64,000 nucleotides of DNA from Qipengyuania_C sp046254955 (GCF_046254955.1 NZ_JBJXRG010000002.1:62001-126000), one strand, 5' to 3'. Positions 47,112 through 57,491 are shown, numbered from the stretch's first letter. Notes: generated by a model not told the origin, from the sequence alone. Made by a program: numbers and translations.

Positions 47112-47699
47112 ATGGCCCAGACACGATCAAAAACAGCACTCGCCGATTGGCTTCGGAGAAGAATGCCCAAACGCGATGAAATGGCGCGCAACAAGTACCT
47201 TGCACCAATCGCACATCGGTTCCTTTCTCCGGAACTTTGGCGTTTTACACGCCGTTCGGTACCGCGCGGCATTGCACTGGGCCTCTTTTGTGCCTTCATC
47301 ATTCCGCTGGGACAGATCTTCCTCGCCGCGTTCATGGCGCTTCCGGCCCGGGCTAATGTGCCGCTCTCGGCAGCAGTGACCTTTGTCACAAATCCCTTCA
47401 CATTTCCTGCCTGGATCGTAGCGGCGAACAAGGTCGGTGGAACGGTGCTGAACATCAAGGCGGCAGTGGGCGTGACAAGCGGCGATAGCCTCGCCAGTGA
47501 CAAGGGGGCACTTGCCGTTTTCTTCGAAACAGCAGGCGTTACTGCTTTTGGATTTGTCGTTCTGGCCGTAGTCAGCGCTGCAATTGGCTATTTGCTGGCG
47601 AGCTTCAGTTGGCGGGTTCTGGTCGGCCGCAAACGTCGCCGCCGTCTTCGCGCTATGGAGCTGCGGCTTGATAGCCGTCTCGGAAAAGGTGAACAATGA
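47112..47699 (+). CDS. DUF2062 domain membrane protein
   Basis: A 195-residue protein with two to three hydrophobic segments (about 55-80, 90-110 and 140-165) and the DUF2062-like blocks SVPRGIALGLFCAFIIPLGQ and ANVPLSAAVTFVTNPFTFP. It ends in a basic tail (VGRKRRRRLRAM). Function is unknown. Its stop overlaps the cckA start by 4 nt (ATGA), so it is translationally coupled to the kinase gene. Confidence 0.87.
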   Translation: MAQTRSKTALADWLRRRMPKRDEMARNKYLAPIAHRFLSPELWRFTRRSVPRGIALGLFCAFIIPLGQIFLAAFMALPARANVPLSAAVTFVTNPFTFPAWIVAANKVGGTVLNIKAAVGVTSGDSLASDKGALAVFFETAGVTAFGFVVLAVVSAAIGYLLASFSWRVLVGRKRRRRLRAMELRLDSRLGKGEQ

Positions 47700-50146
47700 G
47701 CCCTGCTGAGGGCAGCTTGCCAATGCCCGGTTGGCGCGTTCGGTTAGGTCTGTTGGCTGCGGTCTCAATTAGCGCCGCTGTATTGTGGCTGGTGACGCAA
47801 TCGCCGCTGCTGACCGCGTCGTTCGCCGGTGGCCTGGTTGTTATCCTGCTGGGCATTTTTGCGCAGGCGGGCCTCAAGTCGAAACCCGAAGTTGAGTCTT
47901 TTGCGTCGCCCGACTGGTCTGTAACAGCCGCTGCGCTTGAAAAGCTGAGCGATGCGGTGGCGCTGACGGACCGGGCCAATCGCCTCGTTTGTGCCAACTC
48001 GGCCTACGTCGAGGCATTCGGGCTCGAAAATGCTCCACCTAACCTCGGTGTTGCAGATGGCGCGCGGACGGAGATGCAGCTCAAAGCACGCGAGGCGTGG
48101 CGCGACGGATCGGCGGAAATGTCCCACATTGAAAGTGAAGATGGATTGCGCAGCTATTCGCTGATGATCGAGCGGAGCGGACGCGCGGAAGACTATCTTC
48201 TCTGGCGGTTTGCTTCGCATCAGGCGATTTCGCTCGAAGAGCAGATCATCGGTCCCCTGACCGGTTCGGCTGGGCAGACATTGTCGCGTGCGGGTATCGA
48301 GCTGGCGCTGGTCAACCAGGACGGGTCTATCAAGGCAGCGGGCGCAGGCTTTGCCGAACGCGCGGCCGGCGATCCCAATGCAACCTTGGCCGGACAGGAT
48401 TTCGTTGGGCTGCTGCGATCGGACGACCGGGAGCGGATTTTCTTCGGGCGCGAGGGCAAACAGGGCACGCCGCAAACGCTGGTACACATTCCACTGGACC
48501 AACCTACGCAAGGCAATGTTCCTGCGGCGGATGCGGGGCCATCGATAATGGCGCTGGTGGATAGCGGTGTCGGTATTGGCGGGGGCTGGGAAGGTGCTGG
48601 CCGCTCGGCCATGCCGCAGATAGAATCGCTTCTGTCTGCCCTTCCGCTCGGCTTGGCGGTTGCCGACCGGGATGGCCGCTTCCTCTTCGCCAACAAGGCG
48701 TTCCTGCGGGCTGTGAATCGCAAGGAAACGGGCCTTCCGCAGTTCCCTACAGATCTCGTCATGCGTGAAGACAAGGCCATAGTATCCGATGCTGTGCGGC
48801 AATTTGGGCGCGGTCCCGCCGCTTCAGGTGACATGGCAGTGCGGCTCACTACCCAGCCGGATGAGCCGGTCTCAATAGGCCTGGCCGGGATACGCGGGTT
48901 GGGAGAAGCTGCAGTCCTCCTCAGTCTTGCCGATTCAACCGAAGAAATCCGGCTCCGGCGCCAAGTCGCACAAGCTACCAAGATGCAAGCGGTTGGCCAG
49001 TTGGCCGGCGGCGTTGCCCATGACTTCAACAACGTCCTCACCGCTATCATTGGCTACTGTGACCTGATGTTGCTGCGCCATTCGCCCGGTGACAGCGATT
49101 ATGACGATATCCAGCAGATCAAGGCCAATTCCAACCGTGCGGCGTCTTTGACGCGACAATTGCTTGCATTCTCCCGTCAGCAGACCCTGCGGCCTGAAAC
49201 GGTGCAATTGCCTGACGTTGTGAGCGAAGTCAGCCAGTTGCTGAAACGCCTGATGGGCGATCATATTGAGTTCACCGTCCGCCATGATCGCGAACTTGGG
49301 CCAGTGCGAGCCGACCCGCAACAGCTTGAACAAGTCATCATCAACCTGGCTGTGAATGCGCGCGACGCGATGCAATCGCATAGCGGTGGGCCGGGAAAAC
49401 TGTCATTGGTTACTCGCCGTGTCCCTGCTGCAGAAGTCTCGAAGATCGGCAAGGATTTCATGCCGGAAACCGACTATACTGCGCTTATCGTGCAGGATAC
49501 CGGCGGCGGCATACCCGAGGCCGCTCTCGGCAAGATATTCGAGCCATTCTACACCACGAAGGAACAGGGGAAGGGCACAGGCCTGGGCCTCTCGACCGTT
49601 TATGGGATTGTGAAGCAGTCCAACGGGTTCATCTTCGCTGACAATATTGTCGGGAATGAGGGCTCGGTCGAGGGCGCCCGCTTCTCAGTCTATCTTCCAG
49701 TCCACTACGTTGATCCCGACGAAGAGGCGGATTCAGAGGCGGCTGAGGCTGCATCTGCTAGTGATTGGTCCGGCGGCGGAAAGCTTCTGCTGGTCGAAGA
49801 TGAAGATATGGTCCGTACTATCGCCACGCGGGCACTTACGCGTGCAGGGTACGAGGTCACTGCCTGTGCCGATGGCGAAGAAGGCTTCGACGAGGTGAAG
49901 GGCGGCGGCGAGTTCGATCTGGTCGTCAGCGACGTGGTCATGCCCGGAATGGACGGCCCAAGCATGGCCCGTGCAATCCGCGAATTACAACCCAATCTGC
50001 CGATCCTGTTCATGTCCGGCTATGCGGAGGAACAACTCCGCAAGGACATAGACATGGCCGAGATGCATTTCATTGCAAAGCCATTCTCGGTGCAGGATAT
50101 CGGCGACAAGGTTGCGGCAATCCTTGCGAGTGGCGGAAAGAAATAG
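47696..50146 (+). CDS. cckA: Hybrid sensor histidine kinase of the CckA type
   Basis: An 816-residue kinase. Two N-terminal membrane helices (about 15-60) are followed by PAS-like sensory regions and a HisKA domain with H about 442 in GGVAHDFNNVLTAIIGYCDL. The ATPase domain has NLAVNARDAM and GKIFEPFYTTKEQGKGTGLGLSTVYGIV. A C-terminal receiver carries Asp about 745 in VVSDVVMPGMDG. The layout and signature residues match CckA, which phosphorylates CtrA and, with CpdR, controls the alphaproteobacterial cell cycle. A CpdR gene is at 61194 in this window. Confidence 0.93.
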   Translation: MSPAEGSLPMPGWRVRLGLLAAVSISAAVLWLVTQSPLLTASFAGGLVVILLGIFAQAGLKSKPEVESFASPDWSVTAAALEKLSDAVALTDRANRLVCANSAYVEAFGLENAPPNLGVADGARTEMQLKAREAWRDGSAEMSHIESEDGLRSYSLMIERSGRAEDYLLWRFASHQAISLEEQIIGPLTGSAGQTLSRAGIELALVNQDGSIKAAGAGFAERAAGDPNATLAGQDFVGLLRSDDRERIFFGREGKQGTPQTLVHIPLDQPTQGNVPAADAGPSIMALVDSGVGIGGGWEGAGRSAMPQIESLLSALPLGLAVADRDGRFLFANKAFLRAVNRKETGLPQFPTDLVMREDKAIVSDAVRQFGRGPAASGDMAVRLTTQPDEPVSIGLAGIRGLGEAAVLLSLADSTEEIRLRRQVAQATKMQAVGQLAGGVAHDFNNVLTAIIGYCDLMLLRHSPGDSDYDDIQQIKANSNRAASLTRQLLAFSRQQTLRPETVQLPDVVSEVSQLLKRLMGDHIEFTVRHDRELGPVRADPQQLEQVIINLAVNARDAMQSHSGGPGKLSLVTRRVPAAEVSKIGKDFMPETDYTALIVQDTGGGIPEAALGKIFEPFYTTKEQGKGTGLGLSTVYGIVKQSNGFIFADNIVGNEGSVEGARFSVYLPVHYVDPDEEADSEAAEAASASDWSGGGKLLLVEDEDMVRTIATRALTRAGYEVTACADGEEGFDEVKGGGEFDLVVSDVVMPGMDGPSMARAIRELQPNLPILFMSGYAEEQLRKDIDMAEMHFIAKPFSVQDIGDKVAAILASGGKK

Positions 50147-50236
50147 TGCTGCTTCGGCGCCCACGCTTTCGCGCCATTCACAATTGATACATAGTTACAT
50201 GCCGATCCCATGCGGTGATCGGATGGAGAGACTCGT

Positions 50237-51721
50237 ATGACAACCAAAGCAACGCTCGCCTGCAATCTCGCAATAGTTACGGCCTTGGTGATCGCTGCAC
50301 CAGGCGCAGCGCAATCGGACGAAGAAACAGCGCAAGGCGATGTCTCGGTCACGATCTACAACAACAACCAGGCGCTGGTTCAGGATATTCGCCAGCTCAA
50401 TATCGCCTCTGGTCGCAGCCGGATCGAGTTTCCTGACGTATCGGCGCAGATCCGCCCGCAGACCCTGAGCTTCGCGGCTAACGGCGCGGCCATTATCGAG
50501 CAGAATTTCGATTTCGACCTGCTGACACCGGTCAAGATGATGGAAAAAGCCATTGGCCAGACTGTCACGCTCATCCGCACCAATCCGGCCACGGGCGCGG
50601 AAACGCGTGAGCGCGCCAAGATCCTTTCGACGGCGGGCGGGGTCGTGATCCAGATCGGTGGCCGGATCGAGGTATTGCGCGACGATGGCTTGCCAGTTCG
50701 CGTCGTGTTTGATCGCGTGCCGCCCAATCTGCGCGCGCGCCCCACCTTATCTGTCAATGTCCAGAGCGATCGCTCCGGCGTTCGTCCCGCTTCGATCCGT
50801 TATCTCACTCCTGGCCTTGGCTGGGGCGCGGACTATGTCGCGCTATATGATGAGGGACGCGACACGATCGACATGCAGGGCTGGGTCACGCTGACCAACA
50901 ACACTGGCACCACTTTCCACAATGCGGATACGCTGCTGGTCGCTGGAGCCCCCGGTCAGAACAGCGGGCGGAACACAAATCGCAACCTCAATCGTCCCGG
51001 AACCGAAACTGCTGACCGCGAGAGACTGGGTGATTTCTATCTCTACCCGATCAGCGGGCGCACCACGATTGCCAATGCACAGACAAAGCAGGTCAGCTTC
51101 CTTGATGTTCAAGGCGTGCCTGCGCGCAAGGTCTATTCGCGCATGGTCGGATGGCTTTCGAGCGATAGCTCGCCGCAAAACGTCTCGAGCGCGATCGCAT
51201 TCTCGAGCTCTCGCGATGGCGGGCTGGGCGATGCGCTGCCGGCTGGAACGGTGCGATTCTACCAGCGCGATAGCCAGGGTTCGCCGCAGTTCATCGGCGA
51301 GAATCGCATCGGGCATACGCCGATGGGCAGCGAATTGACGCTGGTCACCGGCGACGCATTCGATGTGTTTACTCAGGCCGAAGTCGAGAAGCGTGATCGT
51401 ATCACTGAAGGCGAGTGGGAATCATACGCCCGCTATCGCGTGATCGAGGATGACAAGACGGTACGGACGGTCGAATACCAACAGAAGCCAACGTACTGGC
51501 GCACAACGATGCGCTACACCTTCACCAACGCAAAGCCAGAATCGGTTGAAGTCGAACTGACGCAGGGCGGGCTCGATCGCGGCTGGTGGAGCCGGGATTT
51601 CCGCATCGTGAGCGAGGATGTGCCGGGCGAGCAGCTCAATGCAGATCGCCGAAAATACTCGGTGACCGTGCCCGCAAATGGCACGCGCGTCGTCCGCGTC
51701 ACTTACGCAACCCGTTATTAA
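50237..51721 (+). CDS. DUF4139 domain secreted protein, copy 1
   Basis: A 494-residue protein with a signal peptide ending near GAAQS. The mature protein starts VSVTIYNNNQALVQDIRQLNI and contains TLIRTNPATGAETR, LGWGADYVALYDE and WVTLTNNTGTTFHNADTLLVAG, which fit DUF4139. The C-terminal half is beta-strand rich (VTYATRY end). It may be outer-membrane or periplasmic. The following gene encodes a related protein and starts 10 nt after its stop. Confidence 0.83.
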   Translation: MTTKATLACNLAIVTALVIAAPGAAQSDEETAQGDVSVTIYNNNQALVQDIRQLNIASGRSRIEFPDVSAQIRPQTLSFAANGAAIIEQNFDFDLLTPVKMMEKAIGQTVTLIRTNPATGAETRERAKILSTAGGVVIQIGGRIEVLRDDGLPVRVVFDRVPPNLRARPTLSVNVQSDRSGVRPASIRYLTPGLGWGADYVALYDEGRDTIDMQGWVTLTNNTGTTFHNADTLLVAGAPGQNSGRNTNRNLNRPGTETADRERLGDFYLYPISGRTTIANAQTKQVSFLDVQGVPARKVYSRMVGWLSSDSSPQNVSSAIAFSSSRDGGLGDALPAGTVRFYQRDSQGSPQFIGENRIGHTPMGSELTLVTGDAFDVFTQAEVEKRDRITEGEWESYARYRVIEDDKTVRTVEYQQKPTYWRTTMRYTFTNAKPESVEVELTQGGLDRGWWSRDFRIVSEDVPGEQLNADRRKYSVTVPANGTRVVRVTYATRY

Positions 51722-51731
51722 GGCGCGGGCC

Positions 51732-53372
51732 GTGCGGCTATTCCTGCCGTGGCTGATAGGCGCGCTGGCTGGCTTTTCGCTGGCCGCGCCGCCTGCGCTC
51801 GGACGCGAGGTTGTGGACGCATCGGCGCCGCAGAATGTTGCCGTGACCGTGTATCGCGATCCATCGCGAGGCGAGGGCGATGCCATGAATGTCGACTGGC
51901 CGCAGGGCTTCGCCATGATCAGCGAGACGCGGCGAATATCGCTGCCTGTTGGCCGATCAACCATCCGCTTCAGCGGGGTCGCAGAAGGCATGGTAGCGGT
52001 GTCGGCGATTGTGACAGGTCTACCTGGCGGAACAATCGAGAAGAACCGCAATGCCGATCTCCTGAGCCCGGCGGCGCTGGTCAATGGCATGCTGGGCAAC
52101 CGCATCACCGTTACACGCACCAATCCGGCAACCGGCGCACAGCAGAGCGAAAACGGCATCGTCCGCACGCGCGCCGATGGCGGCTTGGTCCTGCAGACCG
52201 CCCAGGGATATGAGGCAGTGCGTTGCGCCGGGATCCCTGAGAAGCTGACGTTCCCGATGGTGCCTGATGGCCTGTCAGCAGAGCCGGTTTTCACTATCGA
52301 TACGCAAGATGAACGCGGCGGAACCTATGAAATTACGCTGACTTATCTCGCATGGGGCTTTGACTGGCAGGCGCATTATGTCGCCACGCTGCGCGACGAA
52401 AAAACCCGGAACGGTAAGATGCGGTTTCGACTGATGTCCTGGCTATCTATCCTGAATGACAACGGCCAGAGCTTCGCCAACTCCGAATTGATGGCAGTGG
52501 CAGGCGCGCTCAATATCGAGAGCGATTATGAAGGCCTGGCGGAACCGCCGCGCGCTGCGCCGCTGCGCCTAACCTGCTATCCTTTTGGCAGCACCGCTGC
52601 TGGCTCGCCGATCCGCTATCCTCCGCCACCGCTGCTGCCTGCTCCGCCTCCGCCAGCGATGATGGCTGTGGCCTCCGAAGATTCTGTCATCATGGTCACC
52701 GGCAGCCGCCGCCAAGAGAAGCTCGCAGATTTTGCTATGGAAGCGGTCGAGGAAGCACTTGGCGATCTCAAACTTTACCGCGTGCCTGAACGCGTCAGCG
52801 TCAACGCTCAAGGTATGAAGCAGGTTGCATTCCTCAACAAGCAGGATGTCGAGGGCGAGTACCTCTATGTCGCTAGCTGCGATCCATGGGAGGAGTATCG
52901 CAATGCCGATGCCTCCGCGCAGCCGTCCAATATGCTGCTTGTGACCAAGAATGACGAAGAACATGGCCTTGGCGTCGCTATGCCGATGGGTGGCTTTACA
53001 CTGTTCGAGCCGCACCCGACGGGTGATCTGCTGGTCGGCGAGGAGTTTCTGCGAGACTATGCGATAGACCAAGATGTCGAGATTGCACTGGGGAACAGTT
53101 CGCAGGTCTTCAACCAGTGCGCACGGGTAGGCAAGACTGACCCCAATCCTGCGGAAGGTCAGAACATTCCGCCCTGGGTCACGATGAAAGCGGTCATTAC
53201 AAATGCCAATCTGCATCCAGTGCGCGTACGCATTGATGCGGGGCTGGCTTTGCAATGGGAAGTGCGCGGCTTGCGCGGCACTCGATTAAAAGACGGCAAG
53301 CACGTGGCCGAAATCAGCGTTCCAGCCAATGGCGAACGCGAGGTGGCGTTCCGTGTGCGCAGAGTGATCTAA
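51732..53372 (+). CDS. DUF4139 domain secreted protein, copy 2
   Basis: A 546-residue protein. I chose GTG 51732 because it opens a signal peptide (VRLFLPWLIGALAGFSLAAPPALG) just after the stop of copy 1; an open frame from 51678 lies inside copy 1. It shares TVTRTNPATGAQ, AWGFDWQAHYVATLRDE and the C-terminal anti-parallel strands with copy 1, so it is a tandem paralogue. A Pro-rich loop (PPPPLLPAPPPPAMM) near residue 300 is an addition not seen in copy 1. Confidence 0.82.
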   Translation: MRLFLPWLIGALAGFSLAAPPALGREVVDASAPQNVAVTVYRDPSRGEGDAMNVDWPQGFAMISETRRISLPVGRSTIRFSGVAEGMVAVSAIVTGLPGGTIEKNRNADLLSPAALVNGMLGNRITVTRTNPATGAQQSENGIVRTRADGGLVLQTAQGYEAVRCAGIPEKLTFPMVPDGLSAEPVFTIDTQDERGGTYEITLTYLAWGFDWQAHYVATLRDEKTRNGKMRFRLMSWLSILNDNGQSFANSELMAVAGALNIESDYEGLAEPPRAAPLRLTCYPFGSTAAGSPIRYPPPPLLPAPPPPAMMAVASEDSVIMVTGSRRQEKLADFAMEAVEEALGDLKLYRVPERVSVNAQGMKQVAFLNKQDVEGEYLYVASCDPWEEYRNADASAQPSNMLLVTKNDEEHGLGVAMPMGGFTLFEPHPTGDLLVGEEFLRDYAIDQDVEIALGNSSQVFNQCARVGKTDPNPAEGQNIPPWVTMKAVITNANLHPVRVRIDAGLALQWEVRGLRGTRLKDGKHVAEISVPANGEREVAFRVRRVI

Positions 53373-53434
53373 TCGCAGGGACTGCAACTTATCCGTTGAA
53401 ATAGTGCATTTTTCACTTTGTTGGAAAAAATGGT

Positions 53435-53449
53435 GTTCTACACTTGTTC
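53435..53449 (+). promoter_or_regulatory. LexA (SOS) box upstream of recA
   Basis: GTTC-TACACTT-GTTC fits the alphaproteobacterial LexA consensus GTTC-N7-GTTC exactly. It lies 79-93 bp before the recA start. CTGAGAAC directly after it offers a second partial half-site. Confidence 0.9.
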
Positions 53450-53527
53450 TCTGAGAACAAATCGGATACATCGGTGAAATGTTGAAAGAGCCTGGACGGG
53501 TCTAGGCAAGCAATGGAGGCATGTGTC

Positions 53528-54595
53528 ATGGCGACTAACCTGAAGCTGGTAGAAGGCAAAGAGATGAACGGAGACCGTCAGAAGGCACTTGATGCCGCCT
53601 TGGCACAAATTGATCGCGCCTTCGGCAAGGGCTCTGCGATGAAGCTCGGCTCGCGCGAGACGATGAATATCGAATCCATTTCCACTGGCTCGCTGGGTCT
53701 GGACATTGCGTTGGGCATCGGCGGCTTGCCCAAAGGCCGGGTGGTTGAAGTCTATGGTCCGGAAAGCTCGGGCAAGACCACGCTGGCGCTACATGTCATT
53801 GCGGAAGCGCAAAAGGCTGGTGGCACTGCAGCGTTCGTGGATGCCGAACATGCGCTCGATCCTGCCTATGCCAAGAAGCTGGGCGTCGACATTGACGAAT
53901 TGATCATCTCGCAGCCTGACACAGGTGAGCAAGCGCTCGAAATCACCGATACGCTGGTGCGCTCCAATGCGATCGATGTGCTGGTAGTCGACTCGGTCGC
54001 GGCACTGGTTCCGCGGGCGGAGATCGAAGGCGAGATGGGTGACAGCCATGTTGGCCTGCAGGCGCGATTGATGTCGCAATCGCTGCGCAAGCTGACCGGT
54101 TCGATCAACCGCTCGAAGTGCATGGTGATCTTCATCAACCAGCTGCGCATGAAGATCGGCGTGATGTACGGCAATCCGGAGACGACCACCGGTGGTAATG
54201 CGCTCAAGTTCTATGCTTCGGTTCGGCTCGACATTCGCCGGACCGGCCAGATCAAGGACCGCGACGAAGTTGTCGGTAATTCCACACGCGTGAAAGTCGT
54301 GAAGAACAAGGTCGCCCCGCCGTTCAAGCAGGTCGAATTCGATATCATGTACGGCGAAGGCATCTCCAAGGTCGGCGAAATTCTCGACCTCGGTGTCAAA
54401 GCTGGCATCGTCGAAAAGTCCGGCTCGTGGTTCAGCTACGATAGCATTCGCATCGGTCAGGGCCGGGAGAATGCCAAGGTTTTCCTCAAGGAGAATCCGG
54501 AGATTTGCAGCCAGTTGGAAGCCGCGATCCGCGGCCGCACCGACGAGGTTGCCGAGGAGATGATGACAGGGCCGGACGCGGACCCTGACAACTGA
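53528..54595 (+). CDS. recA: Recombinase A
   Basis: A 355-residue ATP-dependent strand-exchange protein. The start at 53528 (MATNLKLVEGKEM) has GGAGG 8 nt upstream; an in-frame ATG at 53513 would absorb that site. Walker A GPESSGKTT, the LVVDSVAALVP Walker B, the DNA-binding loop GNALKFYASVRLDIRR and the C-terminal acidic tail (EEMMTGPDADPDN) are as expected. SOS control is supported by the LexA box. Confidence 0.97.
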   Translation: MATNLKLVEGKEMNGDRQKALDAALAQIDRAFGKGSAMKLGSRETMNIESISTGSLGLDIALGIGGLPKGRVVEVYGPESSGKTTLALHVIAEAQKAGGTAAFVDAEHALDPAYAKKLGVDIDELIISQPDTGEQALEITDTLVRSNAIDVLVVDSVAALVPRAEIEGEMGDSHVGLQARLMSQSLRKLTGSINRSKCMVIFINQLRMKIGVMYGNPETTTGGNALKFYASVRLDIRRTGQIKDRDEVVGNSTRVKVVKNKVAPPFKQVEFDIMYGEGISKVGEILDLGVKAGIVEKSGSWFSYDSIRIGQGRENAKVFLKENPEICSQLEAAIRGRTDEVAEEMMTGPDADPDN

Positions 54596-54657
54596 TCCTC
54601 AAGCGAGTCCCTCTGTCCAAATGAAGCACTAGCTTCGGGGGCTCGAACAAACGGAAT

Positions 54658-54698
54658 GCCGCTGTATGCCACCCCGTCCGGCATGCAGCGGCTTTTCC
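54658..54698 (+). terminator. Rho-independent terminator after recA
   Basis: GCCGCTGTATGCC and GGCATGCAGCGGC form a 13-bp stem (one G-U pair) with loop ACCCCGTCC, followed by TTTTCCTTT. It is 62 bp past the recA stop. Confidence 0.9.
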
Positions 54699-54804
54699 TT
54701 TCGGAGCTGACAGTCGAATGCAGCCCTGATTCCAGACCTCGTTTGGCGATTTTGAGAGGCATCCGCGCTTGTCGGACCTCGCGGAAATCACTAACTGCCC
54801 AACG

Positions 54805-57471
54805 ATGACGTCGACCAATGATATCCGCCGGGGATTCCTCGAATACTTTGCCGGTGCCGGGCACGTTGAAGTGCCCTCGGCTCCGCTCGTGCCGTACAAT
54901 GACCCGACACTGATGTTCGTCAATGCCGGTATGGTGCCGTTCAAGAATGCCTTTACCGGCCTAGAGAAGCCTCCCGGCCCGACCGCGGCCAGCAGCCAGA
55001 AGTGCGTTCGGGCTGGCGGCAAGCACAATGACCTCGACAATGTCGGTTATACAGCGCGGCATCACACATTCTTCGAAATGCTCGGTAACTTCAGCTTTGG
55101 CGATTACTTCAAGGAGCAGGCGATCCAGCATGCATGGACGTTGCTGACCAAGGAGTGGGGTATTGATGCCGGTCGCCTCACCGCGACAGTGTACCACACC
55201 GACGACGAGGCGTTCGACCTTTGGCGCAAGATTGCCGGCCTGCCCGAGGAGCGGATTATCCGCATTCCCACCAGTGATAACTTTTGGTCGATGGGTGACA
55301 CGGGCCCCTGTGGTCCGTGTAGCGAGATTTTCTATGATCACGGTGACCATATCGATGGTGGCCCACCAGGGAGCCCTAACGAAGACGGCGATCGATTCGT
55401 CGAGATATGGAACCTCGTGTTCATGCAGTTCGAGCAACAGGCCGATGGCTCGCGTGCGGATTTGCCTAGGCCGTCGATAGATACCGGCATGGGGCTCGAA
55501 CGGATCGCGGCTGTCATGCAGGGCGTGCACGACAACTATGATACCGACACGTTCAACGAACTGATTGCCGCTTCGGAGAGCCTTACAGGAGTCCGTGCTG
55601 ACAGCGATCATCAGGCGAGCCACCGCGTAATCGCGGATCACCTGCGTTCGACCAGTTTCCTGATGGCAGATGGCGTACTGCCTTCCAATGAAGGGCGCGG
55701 TTATGTCTTGCGGCGGATCATGCGCCGGGCAATGCGCCACGCGCATCTGTTGGGTGCCGCCGAACCGTTGATGTATCGTCTTGTTCCTGCTCTGGTGACC
55801 GAGATGGGGCAGGCCTATCCTGAACTTGTCCGCGCGCAGCCGCTGGTAGAGGAGACGCTCGAACGCGAGGAATCTCAGTTCCGGCGCACACTCGAAAAAG
55901 GCCTGCGCCTGCTCGATGATGCGACGGCTTCGATGAACGAAGGTGACAAGCTGGACGGCGAAACTGCCTTCCAACTTTATGACACTTATGGCTTCCCCTA
56001 CGACCTTACTGAAGACGCCTTGCGCAGCAGAGGATTAGACGTTGACCGTGCCGGGTTCGATGCTGCGATGGAGAAGCAGAAGGCTGCTGCGCGCGCTGCG
56101 TGGAAGGGCTCGGGAGAGGCTGCCGATTCCGAGGTCTGGTTCGATATTGCTGAGCGCGAAGGTGCCACCGAGTTTACTGGCTATACGTCGACTTCAGGCG
56201 AGGGGACCGTAGTAGCACTAGTCCGCGATGGCGCCGAAATAGCTAGCGCATCTGAGGGCGAAACGGTCACGATCCTGACTAACCAGACCCCATTCTATGG
56301 AGAAAGCGGCGGGCAGACCGGTGACGCTGGCACGGTTTCCACACCCGAAGGCCTCCAGATATCCGTCAAGGACACTTCGAAACCGTTGGGGCGACTGCAT
56401 ACGCATTCGAGCACCATTGAGGCCGGTTCGATCGCTGTTGGCGATACCGTGCATCTCGAAGTTGATATAGAGCGCCGCGATCGCATCCGTGCCAATCATT
56501 CGGCGACGCATCTGCTGCACGCGGCCTTGCGCAATCGCCTGGGCGGGCACGTGACCCAAAAGGGATCACTGGTTGCTGATGAGCGGTTTCGTTTCGACTT
56601 CTCGCATCCCAAGCCGCTGAGTGATGAGGATATTGCTGCGGTCGAAGCAGAAGTGAATGCGGAGATTCGTCGCAATGAGCAGGTGGTTACACGCCTGATG
56701 AGCCCAGATGACGCAGTGGAAGCTGGCGCTCTCGCGCTATTCGGCGAGAAGTATGGTGAAGAAGTGCGGGTGCTTTCGATGGGCGGCCTGGGCGAAGACG
56801 GCCGCAGTTATTCTGTCGAGTTGTGCGGAGGCACACACGTCAAGGCGACAGGTGACATAGGAATTTTCCGCATTGTTTCCGAAAGTGCAGTTTCGTCTGG
56901 TGTGCGTCGCATCGAAGCGCTGACAGGTGAAGCGGCGCGCAAGTGGCTGGTGTGCCGCGAAGATGCGCTCAAGTCGATAGCCACCACCATCAAAGCTGCT
57001 CCCGATGAAGTAGGCGAGCGTGTGGCTGCACTGGTAGACGAGCGCAAACGACTTGAAAAAGAACTCGCTGAAGCACGTCGGCAGCTGGCACTGGGCGGTG
57101 GTGGAGGCGCGACGGACGAAGTCTCAACCAGCGAGGATGTCGCCGGGGTCACATTCTCCGGGCAGGTCGTGCAAGGTCTCAATCCGAAGGATCTGCGTTC
57201 TGTGCTCGACGAGGCGAAGCAGAGCATGGGATCGGGGATCGCCGCAATCTGTGCGGTGAATGATGGCAAGGCCGCGTTTGCCGTGGCCGTCACCGATGAT
57301 CTGACCGATAAGTTTGATGCTGTTTCCCTAGTCCGTACCGGCGTGGAGATTCTCGGCGGAAAGGGCGGAGGCGGGCGCGCAGATATGGCCCAAGGCGGCG
57401 GCCCGGACGGAGAAAAGGCTCAAGATGCCATTGTTGCAGTCCGGGAATCGCTAATAGAAAGTGCGGCTTAG
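54805..57471 (+). CDS. alaS: Alanyl-tRNA synthetase
   Basis: An 888-residue class II synthetase. The start at 54805 (MTSTNDIRRGFLEYFAGAGH) is the family-typical beginning; an upstream TTG (54769) would add 12 unrelated residues. The N-terminal catalytic block (PLVPYNDPTLMFVNAGMVPFKNAF, GNFSFGDYFKEQA, DTGMGLERIAAVMQG) is followed by the editing domain with RANHSATHLLHAALR and the zinc motif CGGTHVKATGDIG. The C-Ala tail is Gly-rich (LGGKGGGGRADMAQGGGPDG). It charges tRNA-Ala. Confidence 0.96.
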   Translation: MTSTNDIRRGFLEYFAGAGHVEVPSAPLVPYNDPTLMFVNAGMVPFKNAFTGLEKPPGPTAASSQKCVRAGGKHNDLDNVGYTARHHTFFEMLGNFSFGDYFKEQAIQHAWTLLTKEWGIDAGRLTATVYHTDDEAFDLWRKIAGLPEERIIRIPTSDNFWSMGDTGPCGPCSEIFYDHGDHIDGGPPGSPNEDGDRFVEIWNLVFMQFEQQADGSRADLPRPSIDTGMGLERIAAVMQGVHDNYDTDTFNELIAASESLTGVRADSDHQASHRVIADHLRSTSFLMADGVLPSNEGRGYVLRRIMRRAMRHAHLLGAAEPLMYRLVPALVTEMGQAYPELVRAQPLVEETLEREESQFRRTLEKGLRLLDDATASMNEGDKLDGETAFQLYDTYGFPYDLTEDALRSRGLDVDRAGFDAAMEKQKAAARAAWKGSGEAADSEVWFDIAEREGATEFTGYTSTSGEGTVVALVRDGAEIASASEGETVTILTNQTPFYGESGGQTGDAGTVSTPEGLQISVKDTSKPLGRLHTHSSTIEAGSIAVGDTVHLEVDIERRDRIRANHSATHLLHAALRNRLGGHVTQKGSLVADERFRFDFSHPKPLSDEDIAAVEAEVNAEIRRNEQVVTRLMSPDDAVEAGALALFGEKYGEEVRVLSMGGLGEDGRSYSVELCGGTHVKATGDIGIFRIVSESAVSSGVRRIEALTGEAARKWLVCREDALKSIATTIKAAPDEVGERVAALVDERKRLEKELAEARRQLALGGGGGATDEVSTSEDVAGVTFSGQVVQGLNPKDLRSVLDEAKQSMGSGIAAICAVNDGKAAFAVAVTDDLTDKFDAVSLVRTGVEILGGKGGGGRADMAQGGGPDGEKAQDAIVAVRESLIESAA

Positions 57472-57491
57472 AACTTAATGTGCGTCGTACC

